DNA of 35,332 nucleotides from Chitinophagaceae bacterium UBA4857 (GTDB lineage Bacteria; Bacteroidota; Bacteroidia; Chitinophagales; Chitinophagaceae). The position numbers and the translations under genes were made by a program. The stretch spans positions 1 through 35,332 of the forward strand of contig DHEF01000012.1 of NCBI GenBank assembly GCA_002399735.1, in the 5' to 3' direction. The notes under the pieces were generated by a model. It saw nothing but the letters and a program-made list of their open reading frames with translations. It searched no databases and had not been told where the DNA came from. The number at the start of each line of letters is the position of its first letter. The first letter of the stretch is position 1. Shown here one piece after another: positions 26,492-35,202 of the stretch.

Positions 26492-26613
26492 CTTGTTTTA
26501 TTTTAATGTATGACGACAAATAAAGTTAAAGGTTTTTGTGCTAAGAAGAATAAGGCTGCAATTTTTTGTTAAAACACCCCGATACTCTGTTACCAGATAC
26601 TTAATTTTTTATC

Positions 26614-26710
26614 TGGGGCTGTCGGCAGCAGTAATCCTAATCAGCTGCTGTCCCCGCTTTCCGCTATATGCCTTCCCTGCAGTTGGCATGCCGCTGCAAT
26701 CGGGCAGCCC
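26614..26710 (+). repeat. Intergenic repeat, TTGGGGCT family, copy 4
   Basis: This copy opens CTGGGGCTGTCGGCAGCAGT and closes with GCAATCGGGCAGCCC. The inner CAGCAG/CTGCTG and the ends GGGCTG/CAGCCC can form stems. It is closest to the copy at 8816-8932 in its closing half and to 31849-31957 in its opening half. Confidence 0.7.
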
Positions 26711-27127
26711 ATTCCCTTGTTGGTTCACTATTCAGCAATCCTCATAACGTTGTTACTTGTTACATTTAATTCATTTATAATTTGAAAAATATTTTTTTTC
26801 TTGGTTACTTTTTATTCTAAAACTAATTATACAAATTCTTCGCCATAGTTATTTTTTTCAAAAATTAATTTTAAGTTATACAAAATTTGTTGATAATTAG
26901 ATTTTTATAACATCACATCTATTTTATAAATCAATTAATTTTTTGGTTAATATATTTATTATGTTTAATAAATATATATATTTTTGTAATAGCCCCACGG
27001 ATACATATATACTAACGTATCGCTGTTCCCCAGCTCTAAACCATATTTAAACACTTTACACCAAGGTGTTGTGGCCGTGTTTTGTGCGTAGGTGTAGTTT
27101 GTTTTTACTATTTCAATTAAAGATTTT

Positions 27128-27151
27128 AGACAGAGTGTGTTCTGTCTTTTT
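27128..27151 (+). promoter_or_regulatory. Terminator-like hairpin in the leader of the T9SS gene
   Basis: AGACAGA (27128-27134) pairs perfectly with TCTGTCT (27141-27147) across GTGTGT, and the right arm runs into TTTT. It lies 24 nt before the ATG at 27175. It could attenuate transcription or hold a leader fold; the stem is only 7 bp and GC-poor. Confidence 0.4.
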
Positions 27152-27174
27152 ATAGCACCAAAACCTGTTACTTA

Positions 27175-29496
27175 ATGAAAAAATGTTTACTCTCCTTTGT
27201 ATTATTGTTAGCACTAAACAACCTTTTTGCGCAACATGTAGTTTCCGGATTTGTTTATAACGACCCCGACGCCGGAACCATTAACCCAAGCGCTACCGGC
27301 CCGTTTTCACTTCCTCCCGAGCAATTAAGGGTAATACTTGTTCGCGTAGCTGGTACTACCGAAACCATTGCGGCTGTAGGTATTGTAAGCCCTACGGTAG
27401 GTAATTTCTCCATGAGTGGAATTGCACCCGGTAATTATTATGCTATGCTTATTACACCCAACGCCTCGTTCAATGTTGGACACCCACCGCCACCCCTTAT
27501 TCTGGAAAGTGGCTGGACATATACCGGCGAATCGTGGTCCGGCACCACCCCTGATGCACTGGTAAATGGTAGAACGGAGGTTTTTACTGTAAGCTCAGGA
27601 ATTAGTTCTTTAAGGTTTGGCGTACAAGAACGGCCATTTGCCCGCAATAAAATGAACGTTTTACTTAACAACACTTCCGCCACCGCAGTACCCTTGTTGG
27701 TAAATACAAGCAATGTTTTTACAGCAGGAGTAGGTGCTGCCACTACAATTTTAGAAGGAACAGATAATAACGGTGGTGACATTACTAATTATAGCATTAC
27801 TGTCTTACCTAAGTATGGTACTTTGTATATGAACGGATCGCCCGTTACTTCTCTGGGCGCCGTAACTACATTAAACTCAACCCAGTTTAACACACTTGCC
27901 TATTTACCAAATACCGCTGCATTATCGCAGGAAATGGACTTTTTTACTTACAATGTAACCGATAATGCGCTAACAAAATCAAACAATGCTACCTATGTTA
28001 TTCCTTTTCCGTTGTTAGATGGCGATAACGATGGCGTAAGCAACCGTTTTGATCAGGATAGTGACAATGACGGAATAACAAATTTGGCCGAGTGTAACTT
28101 AAACGACCCGAATATTCTGTTTGGAGAGTTTGGTGACGGCAACTTTACCACTATCAGACCATCGCATTTTACGTCCAATAGTCCAACTGTACACCGTGTT
28201 GCACAAGATTTTTATGCCGACTTAAGCTCATTATTTGGTAAACCCACAGGTTCTATTATAGTAACTGCGTCTAACGCTAACACTCATCCGGATTTTGACG
28301 AATTTTACTCTAACGACTCTACCGGTGCTACACAATGGACCATTACCGGAACATTGGGGTCATATACAGCAATTGTTCATGGACAACAATACTTTAGCTA
28401 CGACACCCGAACCATTACCGTATTAAACGGTACTCCGTATGTGTATGTTCCATTCCAAACCCAGCTTAACCCGGCACAAACCGGATGGTCTGCCGGAGAT
28501 GACGGACAATATAACTGGTGGTTAACAAATAATAATGCCGCCACCAGTCCGGTTAGCGAGGGTGTTTTTGTTATGGGCCTAATTCACCCGGAGCCAAAGT
28601 ATTTTCAGGTAGAATCGAACGCCAATAATTTTAGAGAATGGGCCACTTACTTTGTATCTATTTTACCTGAGTGTGATGATGATAATGATGGTATTCCCAA
28701 CCGTTTGGATTTAGACTCCGACAATGATGGCTGTGCAGATGCTTTAGAAGGCAGCGATGCACTAGCCCGTAGCAGTACCAGTATTTCCACCGGTACCGTT
28801 TCGGTCGGCCCCGGCTCTTCTGCTACAAACAGAAACCTATGCTCCTCTCCGGGTTGTATAGACATAAACGGAATTCCTTCATCGGTTACTCCTGGTGGGC
28901 AAACACCTGTGGAAACATATAATGCGGCTTTAATCTCTGCCGCTTGTCAACAAGCTTTACCCGTAACTGTCTCTGCTTTTAATGCGCATAAAAACAATAA
29001 CAATGTATTGCTTAGCTGGACAACCGGAAGCGAACAAAACAATAAAGGTTTTGAAATTGAAAGAAGCACTGAAGGGCTTAGCTGGAACAGCATCGGGTTT
29101 ACACCCACTGCTACACTTAATGGAAACAGTAGCGTAAAACTGGATTATACATTTACCGACAACGCACCATTATCGGGACAAAACATTTACCGTTTAAAAC
29201 AGGTTGATATTGACGGTAAATTTGAGTATAGTGCAGCCCGTACGGTGTTAATGCCGCAAGAAAAAATTGTTACCATATTTCCAAACCCGGCATCAACCAC
29301 ATTACATGTTCGTGGATTAAGCGGCCAGGAGACTATTACTGTTTTTGATGTATTAGGCCGTGCGCTACTTGTACAAAAAGTTACTGGCACTACTTGCGAA
29401 CTGCCATTACACCGTTTTGCAAATGGCACTTACCAAATTCGGGTTGTAAGTAAAAATGGTACTAGCAGTACACATAGAGTGGTTGTAAATAAATAA
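27175..29496 (+). CDS. T9SS-exported protein with type 3 (calcium) repeats
   Basis: 773 aa. A signal peptide (MKKCLLSFVLLLALNNLFAQ) leads into a carboxypeptidase-regulatory-like region (about 21-130). A Cadherin/Ig-like stretch with LPKYGTLYMNGSPV (about 190-270) follows. Two Asp-rich thrombospondin type 3-like repeats (DGDNDGVSNRFDQDSDNDG near 282 and DDDNDGIPNRLDLDSDNDG near 500) are likely to bind calcium. Between them is an uncharacterised domain of about 190 residues. The end has a fibronectin-like module (LLSWTTGSEQNNKGFEIERS) and a type A T9SS sorting domain (FPNPASTTLHVRG...GTYQIRVVSKNG). The protein should be secreted by the Por system and retained at the surface or released. No partner gene is adjacent. 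Confidence 0.92.
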   Translation: MKKCLLSFVLLLALNNLFAQHVVSGFVYNDPDAGTINPSATGPFSLPPEQLRVILVRVAGTTETIAAVGIVSPTVGNFSMSGIAPGNYYAMLITPNASFNVGHPPPPLILESGWTYTGESWSGTTPDALVNGRTEVFTVSSGISSLRFGVQERPFARNKMNVLLNNTSATAVPLLVNTSNVFTAGVGAATTILEGTDNNGGDITNYSITVLPKYGTLYMNGSPVTSLGAVTTLNSTQFNTLAYLPNTAALSQEMDFFTYNVTDNALTKSNNATYVIPFPLLDGDNDGVSNRFDQDSDNDGITNLAECNLNDPNILFGEFGDGNFTTIRPSHFTSNSPTVHRVAQDFYADLSSLFGKPTGSIIVTASNANTHPDFDEFYSNDSTGATQWTITGTLGSYTAIVHGQQYFSYDTRTITVLNGTPYVYVPFQTQLNPAQTGWSAGDDGQYNWWLTNNNAATSPVSEGVFVMGLIHPEPKYFQVESNANNFREWATYFVSILPECDDDNDGIPNRLDLDSDNDGCADALEGSDALARSSTSISTGTVSVGPGSSATNRNLCSSPGCIDINGIPSSVTPGGQTPVETYNAALISAACQQALPVTVSAFNAHKNNNNVLLSWTTGSEQNNKGFEIERSTEGLSWNSIGFTPTATLNGNSSVKLDYTFTDNAPLSGQNIYRLKQVDIDGKFEYSAARTVLMPQEKIVTIFPNPASTTLHVRGLSGQETITVFDVLGRALLVQKVTGTTCELPLHRFANGTYQIRVVSKNGTSSTHRVVVNK

Positions 29497-29574
29497 ATGT
29501 TACGCAACACTAAAAACATAATTATTGTTTTAGTATTGTTTACCGCTACGCAGGATGTGCTGCAAACGCAGTTA

Positions 29575-29703
29575 CGACTGCTGATTAGTATTACTAAAGA
29601 TGAAGGGCTGCGCTGCTTAGACGTAAATGGGAGCGAAGCGGACATTGCAGGCGGGCGGCGGACTGTAGCTGAATAATGTTATACAGATGAAAGCCCCAAA
29701 ATA
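29575..29703 (-). repeat. Intergenic repeat, TTGGGGCT family, copy 5
   Basis: Its core 29583-29669 is the near-identical partner of 25181-25267. On the minus strand it begins TTTTGGGGCTTTCATCTG. It shares CAGCTACAGTCCGCCGCCCG with the copy at 31849 in reverse complement (with TAGT/GACT-type single differences elsewhere). Confidence 0.8.
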
Positions 29704-29730
29704 AAATAGTTAAACTAAATAGTCTTTTAT

Positions 29731-29760
29731 AAACGCAGGGTATAACAGCCCTGCGTTTTT
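29731..29760 (+). terminator. Intrinsic terminator
   Basis: AAACGCAGGG pairs with CCCTGCGTTT across an 8-10-nt loop, followed by TTTTTATT. It lies 235 nt after the T9SS stop, beyond the repeat, so transcripts from that gene would include the repeat. Confidence 0.88.
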
Positions 29761-29822
29761 ATTGTGTAGTAACTTTAAACAACACTAAAACAAAAGTTAT
29801 TATAAACAATTAATTTTACTGT

Positions 29823-30194
29823 ATGAGAATTACTCCCGATAATAAGTGGAAAAAGTTAATCATTATTGGCGACCGTCTTTTAATAAAACCAACGCAAGCG
29901 CATGACCGTACGGCCAGTGGTTTGTATTTGCCGCCAAGCGTTCAGGAAAAAGAAAAAGTGCAACAAGGTTATGTTATAAAAACCGGACCCGGTTATGCTA
30001 TACCGGTGCCTATTGAAAACGAAAGCTGGAAGGCCGAAGAAGAACAAGTAAAGTATGTTCCGTTGCAAGCGAAGGAAGGCGATTTGGCTATTTTTTTGGT
30101 GAGTGGTGCTACCGAAGTAATGTATGAAGAGGAGAAGTTTTATATAGTGCCGCAAAACGCTATTTTAATGTTGGAACGGGAAGAAGATTTTTAA
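29823..30194 (+). CDS. Divergent GroES-like co-chaperonin
   Basis: 123 aa, longer than the usual 95-100. The N-terminal IIIGDRLLIKP matches the Cpn10 start. TASGLYLPPSVQEKEKVQQGYVIKTGPG corresponds to the mobile loop and the following strand (compare GGIVLP, QGEVIAVGPG). A 20-25-residue insertion (YAIPVPIENESWKAEEEQVKYVPLQ) occupies the roof region. The end IVPQNAILMLEREEDF fits the last strand plus an acidic tail. No groEL is next to it, and the canonical groES-groEL operon is presumably elsewhere. It may be a specialised second co-chaperonin. Confidence 0.82.
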   Translation: MRITPDNKWKKLIIIGDRLLIKPTQAHDRTASGLYLPPSVQEKEKVQQGYVIKTGPGYAIPVPIENESWKAEEEQVKYVPLQAKEGDLAIFLVSGATEVMYEEEKFYIVPQNAILMLEREEDF

Positions 30195-30260
30195 TACTTT
30201 TAATGCCTATATAACAACAGAACCTTACACAACCTATATATTTTAATAACATTCTAACAC

Positions 30261-31805
30261 ATGAGCAACACACAGGATTTTATACAAGCAGTAAACAACG
30301 GTTATACATTTAAAGGCGAAAGTTTACGTTTAGGCACTGCCATGTTGGATGGTCAGGTAATTACCGAAGCCAAAGTGAGTGTACCTTTTAAAACATTAAA
30401 CCGCCATGGTTTAATTGCAGGCGCCACCGGCACCGGTAAAACAAAAACATTACAGGTTTTAGCCGAAGCATTAAGCGATGCCAGCATACCTGTATTAATG
30501 ATGGATATTAAAGGCGACCTGAGTGGTATTGCGGCCGAAGGTGCTGTTAACGATAAAATAACGGAACGTTACCAAAAGCTGGAGCTGGAATACAAGCCCA
30601 GCGCTTTTCCTACTGAACTATTAACCCTTAGTAACGAAAAGGGGGCCAGATTAAGAGCTACTGTTACCGAATTTGGTCCCGTTTTATTATCAAAAATTTT
30701 GGGGCTTAACGATACACAAGGTGGTTTAGTAGCCATGATATTTAAGTATTGCGATGATAATAAACTGCCGTTATTAGACCTGAAGGATTTTATAAAAGTA
30801 TTACAGTTTGTCAGCGATGAAGGCAAGGCCGAATTAGAAAAAGCCTATGGAAAAATATCAACCACCTCTACCGGTACTATTTTACGTAAAGTAATTGAGC
30901 TGCAACAACAAGGCGCCGATTTATTTTTTGGCGAACGCAGTTTTGATGTAGATGATTTAATGCGTATTAACAACGATGGTCGTGGTGTAGTATCCATTGT
31001 ACGTGTTACCGATTTACAGGATCGTCCGAAGCTGTTTTCTACTTTTATGTTACAGTTGTTGGCGGAGTTATATGCTACCAGCCTCGAAGAAGGCGACCTG
31101 GATAAACCTAAACTAATTTTATTTATAGACGAAGCGCATTTAATTTTTCAGGAAGCCAGTGCTGCTTTATTACAACAAATTGAAACCGTTGTAAAACTTA
31201 TACGCTCCAAAGGCATTGGCATTTATTTTTGTACGCAAAACCCCATGGATGTACCGGCTAGTGTATTGGCGCAATTGGGTTTAAAAATTCAACATGCATT
31301 ACGTGCCTTTACTGCGGCCGATAGAAAAGTAATTAAACAAACGGCAGAAAACTATCCCGAAACAAAGTTTTATAAAACCGACGAACTGCTTACGCAGGTT
31401 GGTATTGGCGAAGCATTGGTTACCGTACTAAACGAAAAAGGTATTCCAACGCCATTGGTGCATTGTATGTTAGGTTCGCCGCGTAGCCGCATGGATATTT
31501 TAAGCGATAGCGAAATTGATGCATTGGTAAATAAATCTCGCATTGCGGCCAAGTATAACGAAGTGATAGATAATGTAAGTGCTTACGAAATACTTACGCA
31601 AAAATTAGAGCACGCGGCCGAAGCTGCAGCAGAACAAAAACAAAAAGACACCGAAGCGAAAGAAAGTAAAAAAACAGCACCAAAAGAAAAAGGCTTTTTT
31701 GATGACCCTGTTGTTAAAAGTATGACCCGCACTGCCGGCAATACCATTATACGTTCTTTATTAGGCGCATTAGGGTTTGGTGGTAGAAAGAAAAAGTGGT
31801 TTTAA
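30261..31805 (+). CDS. HerA-type ATPase, DUF853 family
   Basis: 514 aa, cytoplasmic. Walker A is GATGTGKT (54-61), followed by MMDIKGDLSG (about 80-89), typical of HerA/VirB4-like ATPases. Walker B is KLILFIDEAHLIF (about 285-297), followed by IGIYFCTQNPMDVP (sensor motif) and a conserved C-terminal block. Residues 450-485 form a low-complexity Ala/Gln/Lys/Glu linker before a short conserved tail (FFDDPVVKSMTRTAGNTIIRSLLG). The DUF853 family resembles E. coli YjgR; its substrate is unknown. There is no NurA neighbour, so archaeal-type end resection is not supported. It is 66 bp after the GroES-like gene and may be co-transcribed. Confidence 0.92.
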   Translation: MSNTQDFIQAVNNGYTFKGESLRLGTAMLDGQVITEAKVSVPFKTLNRHGLIAGATGTGKTKTLQVLAEALSDASIPVLMMDIKGDLSGIAAEGAVNDKITERYQKLELEYKPSAFPTELLTLSNEKGARLRATVTEFGPVLLSKILGLNDTQGGLVAMIFKYCDDNKLPLLDLKDFIKVLQFVSDEGKAELEKAYGKISTTSTGTILRKVIELQQQGADLFFGERSFDVDDLMRINNDGRGVVSIVRVTDLQDRPKLFSTFMLQLLAELYATSLEEGDLDKPKLILFIDEAHLIFQEASAALLQQIETVVKLIRSKGIGIYFCTQNPMDVPASVLAQLGLKIQHALRAFTAADRKVIKQTAENYPETKFYKTDELLTQVGIGEALVTVLNEKGIPTPLVHCMLGSPRSRMDILSDSEIDALVNKSRIAAKYNEVIDNVSAYEILTQKLEHAAEAAAEQKQKDTEAKESKKTAPKEKGFFDDPVVKSMTRTAGNTIIRSLLGALGFGGRKKKWF

Positions 31806-31848
31806 AACCATTAACCCGCTTTATTTTTAACAAAAAGGTTTTATGCAT

Positions 31849-31957
31849 TTGGGGCTGTCAACAGCAGTAATACTAATCAGCTACAGTCCGCCGCCCGTCT
31901 GCAATACCCGCCTTTAAGGGCGGGCATTTACGCCTAAGCGGCGCAGCCATTCATCAA
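31849..31957 (+). repeat. Intergenic repeat, TTGGGGCT family, copy 6
   Basis: This copy starts TTGGGGCTGTCAACAGCAGT and ends GCGGCGCAGCCATTCATC. It aligns end to end with the reverse complements of 25178-25344 and 29575-29703. It carries its own small hairpin CCCGCC-TTTAA-GGGCGGG (about 31907-31924), replacing the CGCTTTGCTGCC-type stretch of the other copies. Confidence 0.78.
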
Positions 31958-32050
31958 CATAACAATTTTCAACAGATAGATTAAACTCTTTATACTTCGG
32001 GTTGTTATCCTACAAAAGAAGTCTTAATTTTATACATTAACGGATAAGTC

Positions 32051-32578
32051 ATGCGTATAACTATACTTTCATTATTATTATTGGTGGTTACTACCATTAC
32101 GGCCCAAACGCAGCCGTTAACACCTGTATCCGCAAATCCGTTATTACAGCAATCTATAGAAAAGCTAAATAAAAAATGGTCGATAACTAAATACGCAGGT
32201 ATGTCTGCGGGCATGGGCTTTTTTAATGGCGGCAACGCCACCTTCTTATCAGTACCTGTTGGTTTGCAACTAAACCGTAAACTTAGCAACAGCCTATACG
32301 CTTTTGGTGGTGTATCTGTTGCACCAACTTACTTTAACTTCAATGGTGCTTATTTAAATAACAACATTAAAGCCATGCAACATTCTTTGGGCATGTATAA
32401 CCAAACAGCTATAATTCCCCGTGCCGAGTTAGGTTTAATGTATGTAAACGAAGCAAAAACTTTTTCAATCTCCGGTAGTGTTGGTGTACAACGTGGTGGT
32501 TATTCATTGTATCCATTGCAACCCTTAAATAGGCTAAACAACAGCCCGGTTAATACTTTTAATAACTGGCAGCGTTAG
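32051..32578 (+). CDS. Small secreted protein, possible outer-membrane barrel
   Basis: 175 aa with a clear signal peptide (MRITILSLLLLVVTTITAQ). The mature part has glycine- and aromatic-rich alternating strands (YAGMSAGMGFFNGGNATFLSVPVGLQLNRK, YAFGGVSVAPTYFNF, AELGLMYVNEAKTFSISGSVGVQRGGYSLYP), suggesting a small beta-barrel or a partial one. I do not recognise the family. A repeat lies upstream and the dehydrogenase downstream, so it is probably transcribed alone. Confidence 0.7.
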   Translation: MRITILSLLLLVVTTITAQTQPLTPVSANPLLQQSIEKLNKKWSITKYAGMSAGMGFFNGGNATFLSVPVGLQLNRKLSNSLYAFGGVSVAPTYFNFNGAYLNNNIKAMQHSLGMYNQTAIIPRAELGLMYVNEAKTFSISGSVGVQRGGYSLYPLQPLNRLNNSPVNTFNNWQR

Positions 32579-32621
32579 TTTGTAAGCCATCTGTTCTATA
32601 AAAAGTATTACGTTATTTGTA

Positions 32622-32657
32622 AAGCCCCGCTCAAAATTTTTTAATAATTTGGGGCTT
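32622..32657 (+). promoter_or_regulatory. Hairpin covering the ribosome-binding region of the dehydrogenase gene
   Basis: AAGCCCC (32622-32628) can pair with GGGGCTT (32651-32657), which sits directly before the ATG at 32658. The 22-nt loop is AT-rich. If formed, it would occlude initiation. It might instead be a remnant of a TTGGGGCT-type repeat end, since TTTGGGGCTT is the family boundary. Confidence 0.4.
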
Positions 32658-33656
32658 ATGAAAATAACCTTCTTCTCTGCCAAACCATATGACAAAGTAA
32701 GTTTTCAACAAGCTAATGCCGCTTATGGTTTTCAACTCGAATTTTTTGAAACACATTTAGGCCCACATAGTGTAGAAATGATACATGATGCGGATGCTGT
32801 TTGTGTATTTGTAAACGACAAGCTAAACCGACAGGTATTGGAGGCCCTGGCTGCCCGCAATGTTAAAGTAGTTGCCTTGCGTTGTGCCGGGTTTAATAAT
32901 CTTGATATAGAAGCCGCTAAAGAATTAGGCATAGAGGTTTGTCGTGTACCCGCCTATTCACCGGAAGCAGTAGCCGAGCATGCATTGGCTATGATTATGA
33001 CACTGAACCGCAAAACGCATAAAGCCTATAACAGAGTGAGAGAACAAAACTTTTCTTTACAAGGTTTATTAGGCTTTAACCTGCATGGTAAAACCGTTGG
33101 CGTTATTGGCACGGGTAATATTGGTAAAGCATTTTGCCATATTATGTTAGGTATGGGTTGTAAGGTTATGGCCTTTGATCTTATTGCAGATAAAACTTTA
33201 GAAGCCGCAGGCGTTACCTACCACCCGGCAATAACCCTATTACAACAAAGCGATATTATTTCTTTGCACTGCCCGCTAAACGAACAAACCACACACTTAA
33301 TTAATAAAGACACTATTGAATACATGAAACCCGGTGTTATGATTATTAATACCGGCCGTGGTAAACTTATAGACACGAAAGCTGTTATAGATGGATTAAA
33401 ACACGGCACTATTGGCTATTTGGGTATAGATGTGTATGAGCAGGAGGAGAAACTATTTTTTAAAGACCTTTCTGCCGATATTATACAAGACGATGTTATA
33501 CTTAGGTTGATGAGTTTTCCCAATGTATTAGTAACAGCGCACCAGGCCTTTTTTACACAGGAAGCATTGGAACAAATCGCCGCTACTACTTTGCACAGTG
33601 TAAGTGCGTTAGTGGCTAACCAACAACCGGAAACAGCAGGAGCAAGAGTGGTGTAA
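32658..33656 (+). CDS. ldhA: D-2-hydroxyacid dehydrogenase, D-lactate dehydrogenase type
   Basis: NAD-dependent reduction of pyruvate or a similar 2-oxoacid to the D-hydroxyacid. 332 aa from the ATG at 32658; a TTG at 32649 would add three residues but is unlikely. The NAD-binding motif GVIGTGNIGKAF is near 150-161. The catalytic set is complete: Arg in NTGRGKLIDT, Glu in LGIDVYEQEE and His in VTAHQAFFT. The insertion KLFFKDLSADIIQDDVILRLMSFPNV is characteristic of D-lactate dehydrogenases of the LdhA type. It is 25 bp before the flavin oxidoreductase gene and likely shares a transcript. Confidence 0.93.
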   Translation: MKITFFSAKPYDKVSFQQANAAYGFQLEFFETHLGPHSVEMIHDADAVCVFVNDKLNRQVLEALAARNVKVVALRCAGFNNLDIEAAKELGIEVCRVPAYSPEAVAEHALAMIMTLNRKTHKAYNRVREQNFSLQGLLGFNLHGKTVGVIGTGNIGKAFCHIMLGMGCKVMAFDLIADKTLEAAGVTYHPAITLLQQSDIISLHCPLNEQTTHLINKDTIEYMKPGVMIINTGRGKLIDTKAVIDGLKHGTIGYLGIDVYEQEEKLFFKDLSADIIQDDVILRLMSFPNVLVTAHQAFFTQEALEQIAATTLHSVSALVANQQPETAGARVV

Positions 33657-33681
33657 AACAAATAATTATAATCAACATTTC

Positions 33682-34746
33682 ATGAGTTTACTTTTTAGTC
33701 CCATAACGTTTAAAAGCATTACACTAAAAAACAGAATTGTTATTTCGCCCATGTGCCAGTATTCGGCAACAGATGGCTTTGCTAATGATTGGCACTTGGT
33801 ACATTTAGGCAGTCGTGCGTTGGGCGGTGCAGCTTTAATTATACAAGAGGCTACTGCTGTTACACCCGAAGGCCGCATTAGCTATGGGGACTTGGGTATT
33901 TGGAAAGACGAACATATAGCACCGCTACAACGTATAACAAAATTTATTGAAGACAATGGAGCTGTACCTGGCATACAACTAGCACATGCCGGTCGCAAAG
34001 CAAGCTGCGAAGTGCCATGGTTAGGTGGTGGTGAAATAAAAGAAGGTCCACATCACTGGCAAACCGTGGCAGCATCGGCCATTCCGTTTTATGAAACGGA
34101 TAATACACCCCATGCATTAACTATTGATGAAATTAAAAACACCGTTCAGGCTTTTAAGGCTGCTGCTGGCAGGGCATTACAAGCTGGTTTTAAAGTGGTA
34201 GAAATTCATGCTGCACATGGTTACTTAATTAACCAGTTTTTATCGCCGTTAAGCAATACCCGTAACGATGAATATGGTGGCAGTTTTGAAAACCGTTCTC
34301 GATTTTTAATGGAGGTTATTGATGCTGTGCAAGAAGTATGGCCTGTTGAGCTTCCTGTTTTTGTACGCATCAGTGCCAGCGAATGGGTAGAAGGTGGCTG
34401 GACCATTGAAGACTCCGTACAACTTGCCGGTATTCTAAAAACAAAAAATATTGATTTGGTTGACTGTTCATCCGGGGGAAATTCTGCACAGGCAAAAATT
34501 ACGGCGGGCCCTGGTTACCAGGTACAATTTGCAGCGGCCATAAAACAACAAGCCAATATACCTACAGCTGCTGTGGGCATTATTACGAATGCAAAACAAG
34601 CAGAAGCTATTTTACAAGCCGGCGAAGCGGATTTAATTTTAATTGCCCGTGAATCGTTACGTAACCCACATTTTGCATTACATGCCGCCAAGGAATTGGG
34701 TGATGATATAGATTGGCCTAACCAATATGTTAGAGCAAAAAGATAG
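33682..34746 (+). CDS. Old Yellow Enzyme, YqjM-type NADPH:flavin oxidoreductase
   Basis: 354 aa TIM-barrel FMN enzyme that reduces activated C=C bonds such as enones or nitro compounds. N-terminal SPMCQYSATDG carries the Cys that tunes FMN in the YqjM (thermophilic-like) class. Other visible residues: QLAHAGRKAS (FMN contacts), HAAHGYLINQFLSPLSNTRNDEYGGSFENR (the His-x-x-His substrate pair plus the family signature), VRISASEWVEGGW and the phosphate-binding AVGIITNAKQAE...LILIARESLRNP. Complete. It follows the lactate dehydrogenase gene by 25 bp; the pair may serve redox balance or aldehyde detoxification (inference). Confidence 0.95.
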   Translation: MSLLFSPITFKSITLKNRIVISPMCQYSATDGFANDWHLVHLGSRALGGAALIIQEATAVTPEGRISYGDLGIWKDEHIAPLQRITKFIEDNGAVPGIQLAHAGRKASCEVPWLGGGEIKEGPHHWQTVAASAIPFYETDNTPHALTIDEIKNTVQAFKAAAGRALQAGFKVVEIHAAHGYLINQFLSPLSNTRNDEYGGSFENRSRFLMEVIDAVQEVWPVELPVFVRISASEWVEGGWTIEDSVQLAGILKTKNIDLVDCSSGGNSAQAKITAGPGYQVQFAAAIKQQANIPTAAVGIITNAKQAEAILQAGEADLILIARESLRNPHFALHAAKELGDDIDWPNQYVRAKR

Positions 34747-35140
34747 ACCTCACCCCAGCCATCTTCTAAAGGACTACTGTGTGGACACAATTTTTCTTAT
34801 GTTATCAAATATCGTAACACAGATAATCGTCCTTTGCAATCCGATAAATAGCCCGTGGCTTTAGCCACGGGAATAATAAGCGTTACAGGTCGGCTTTAGC
34901 CCAATTACTAAACAATAACATTTGTGCTTAGCGTCTAAATATTAACATTCGACACCCTTCGGGGTCGCAAACCCTTGGTGCTGCTCTTGTTCTATTAACA
35001 TACCATCCCGCTGGGATGGAGAAGAGGGAGTTATAATTCTTACCACTTAATTTAACCACAGAGGTAACGGAGTTTTGTCACAGAGGTACACGGAGGGGTT
35101 TATATCTTCTCTGTGTTACTCGGTGAAAACCCTAGGTGCA
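34747..35140. repeat. Cluster of palindromic intergenic repeats
   Basis: No gene. Successive hairpins: CCCGTGGCT-TT-AGCCACGGG (34852-34871); CGACACCC-TTC-GGGGTCG (34950-34967, one bulge); CCATCCC-GCT-GGGATGG (35003-35019, perfect). At 35053-35135 are two AACCACAGAGG / CACAGAGGTACACGGAGG units and an inverted CTCTGTGTTACTCGGTG. All resemble repetitive extragenic palindromes common in Bacteroidota genomes, some of which are mobilised by RAYT transposases. None is encoded here. Confidence 0.7.
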
Positions 35141-35202
35141 ACGCTGTGGTACTATTACCGCGAATCTGCTGTTGATTAGAACTCCCACACTCCGATTAAA
35201 TA

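Larger units (their letters stand above)
26492..27174. other. Long AT-rich intergenic region with leader structures
   Basis: 683 nt without a credible gene. A TTGGGGCT-family repeat lies at 26614-26710. The stretch 26760-26990 is extremely AT-rich. TATATTTTTG near 26977-26986 could be a -7 region for the T9SS gene, giving a 5' leader of about 180 nt. In that leader are ACACC-AA-GGTGT (27058-27069) and a terminator-like hairpin (27128-27151). A 69-codon open frame over the repeat is not a gene. Confidence 0.5.
29497..29822. other. Non-coding gap after the T9SS gene
   Basis: A 326-nt gap containing a TTGGGGCT-family repeat (29575-29703) and then a strong terminator hairpin (29731-29760). Only an AT-rich stretch lies upstream of the GroES-like gene. 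No gene or RNA is recognised. Confidence 0.6.

Noticed and set aside
26538..26747. 69-codon plus-strand open frame upstream of the T9SS gene
   Set aside because: It overlaps the TTGGGGCT-family repeat at 26614-26710, so the frame is incidental to the repeat.
30261..31805. HerA-NurA type defence or DNA-end resection system
   Set aside because: The DUF853 subfamily and the absence of NurA, Sir2 or other defence partners nearby do not support it.
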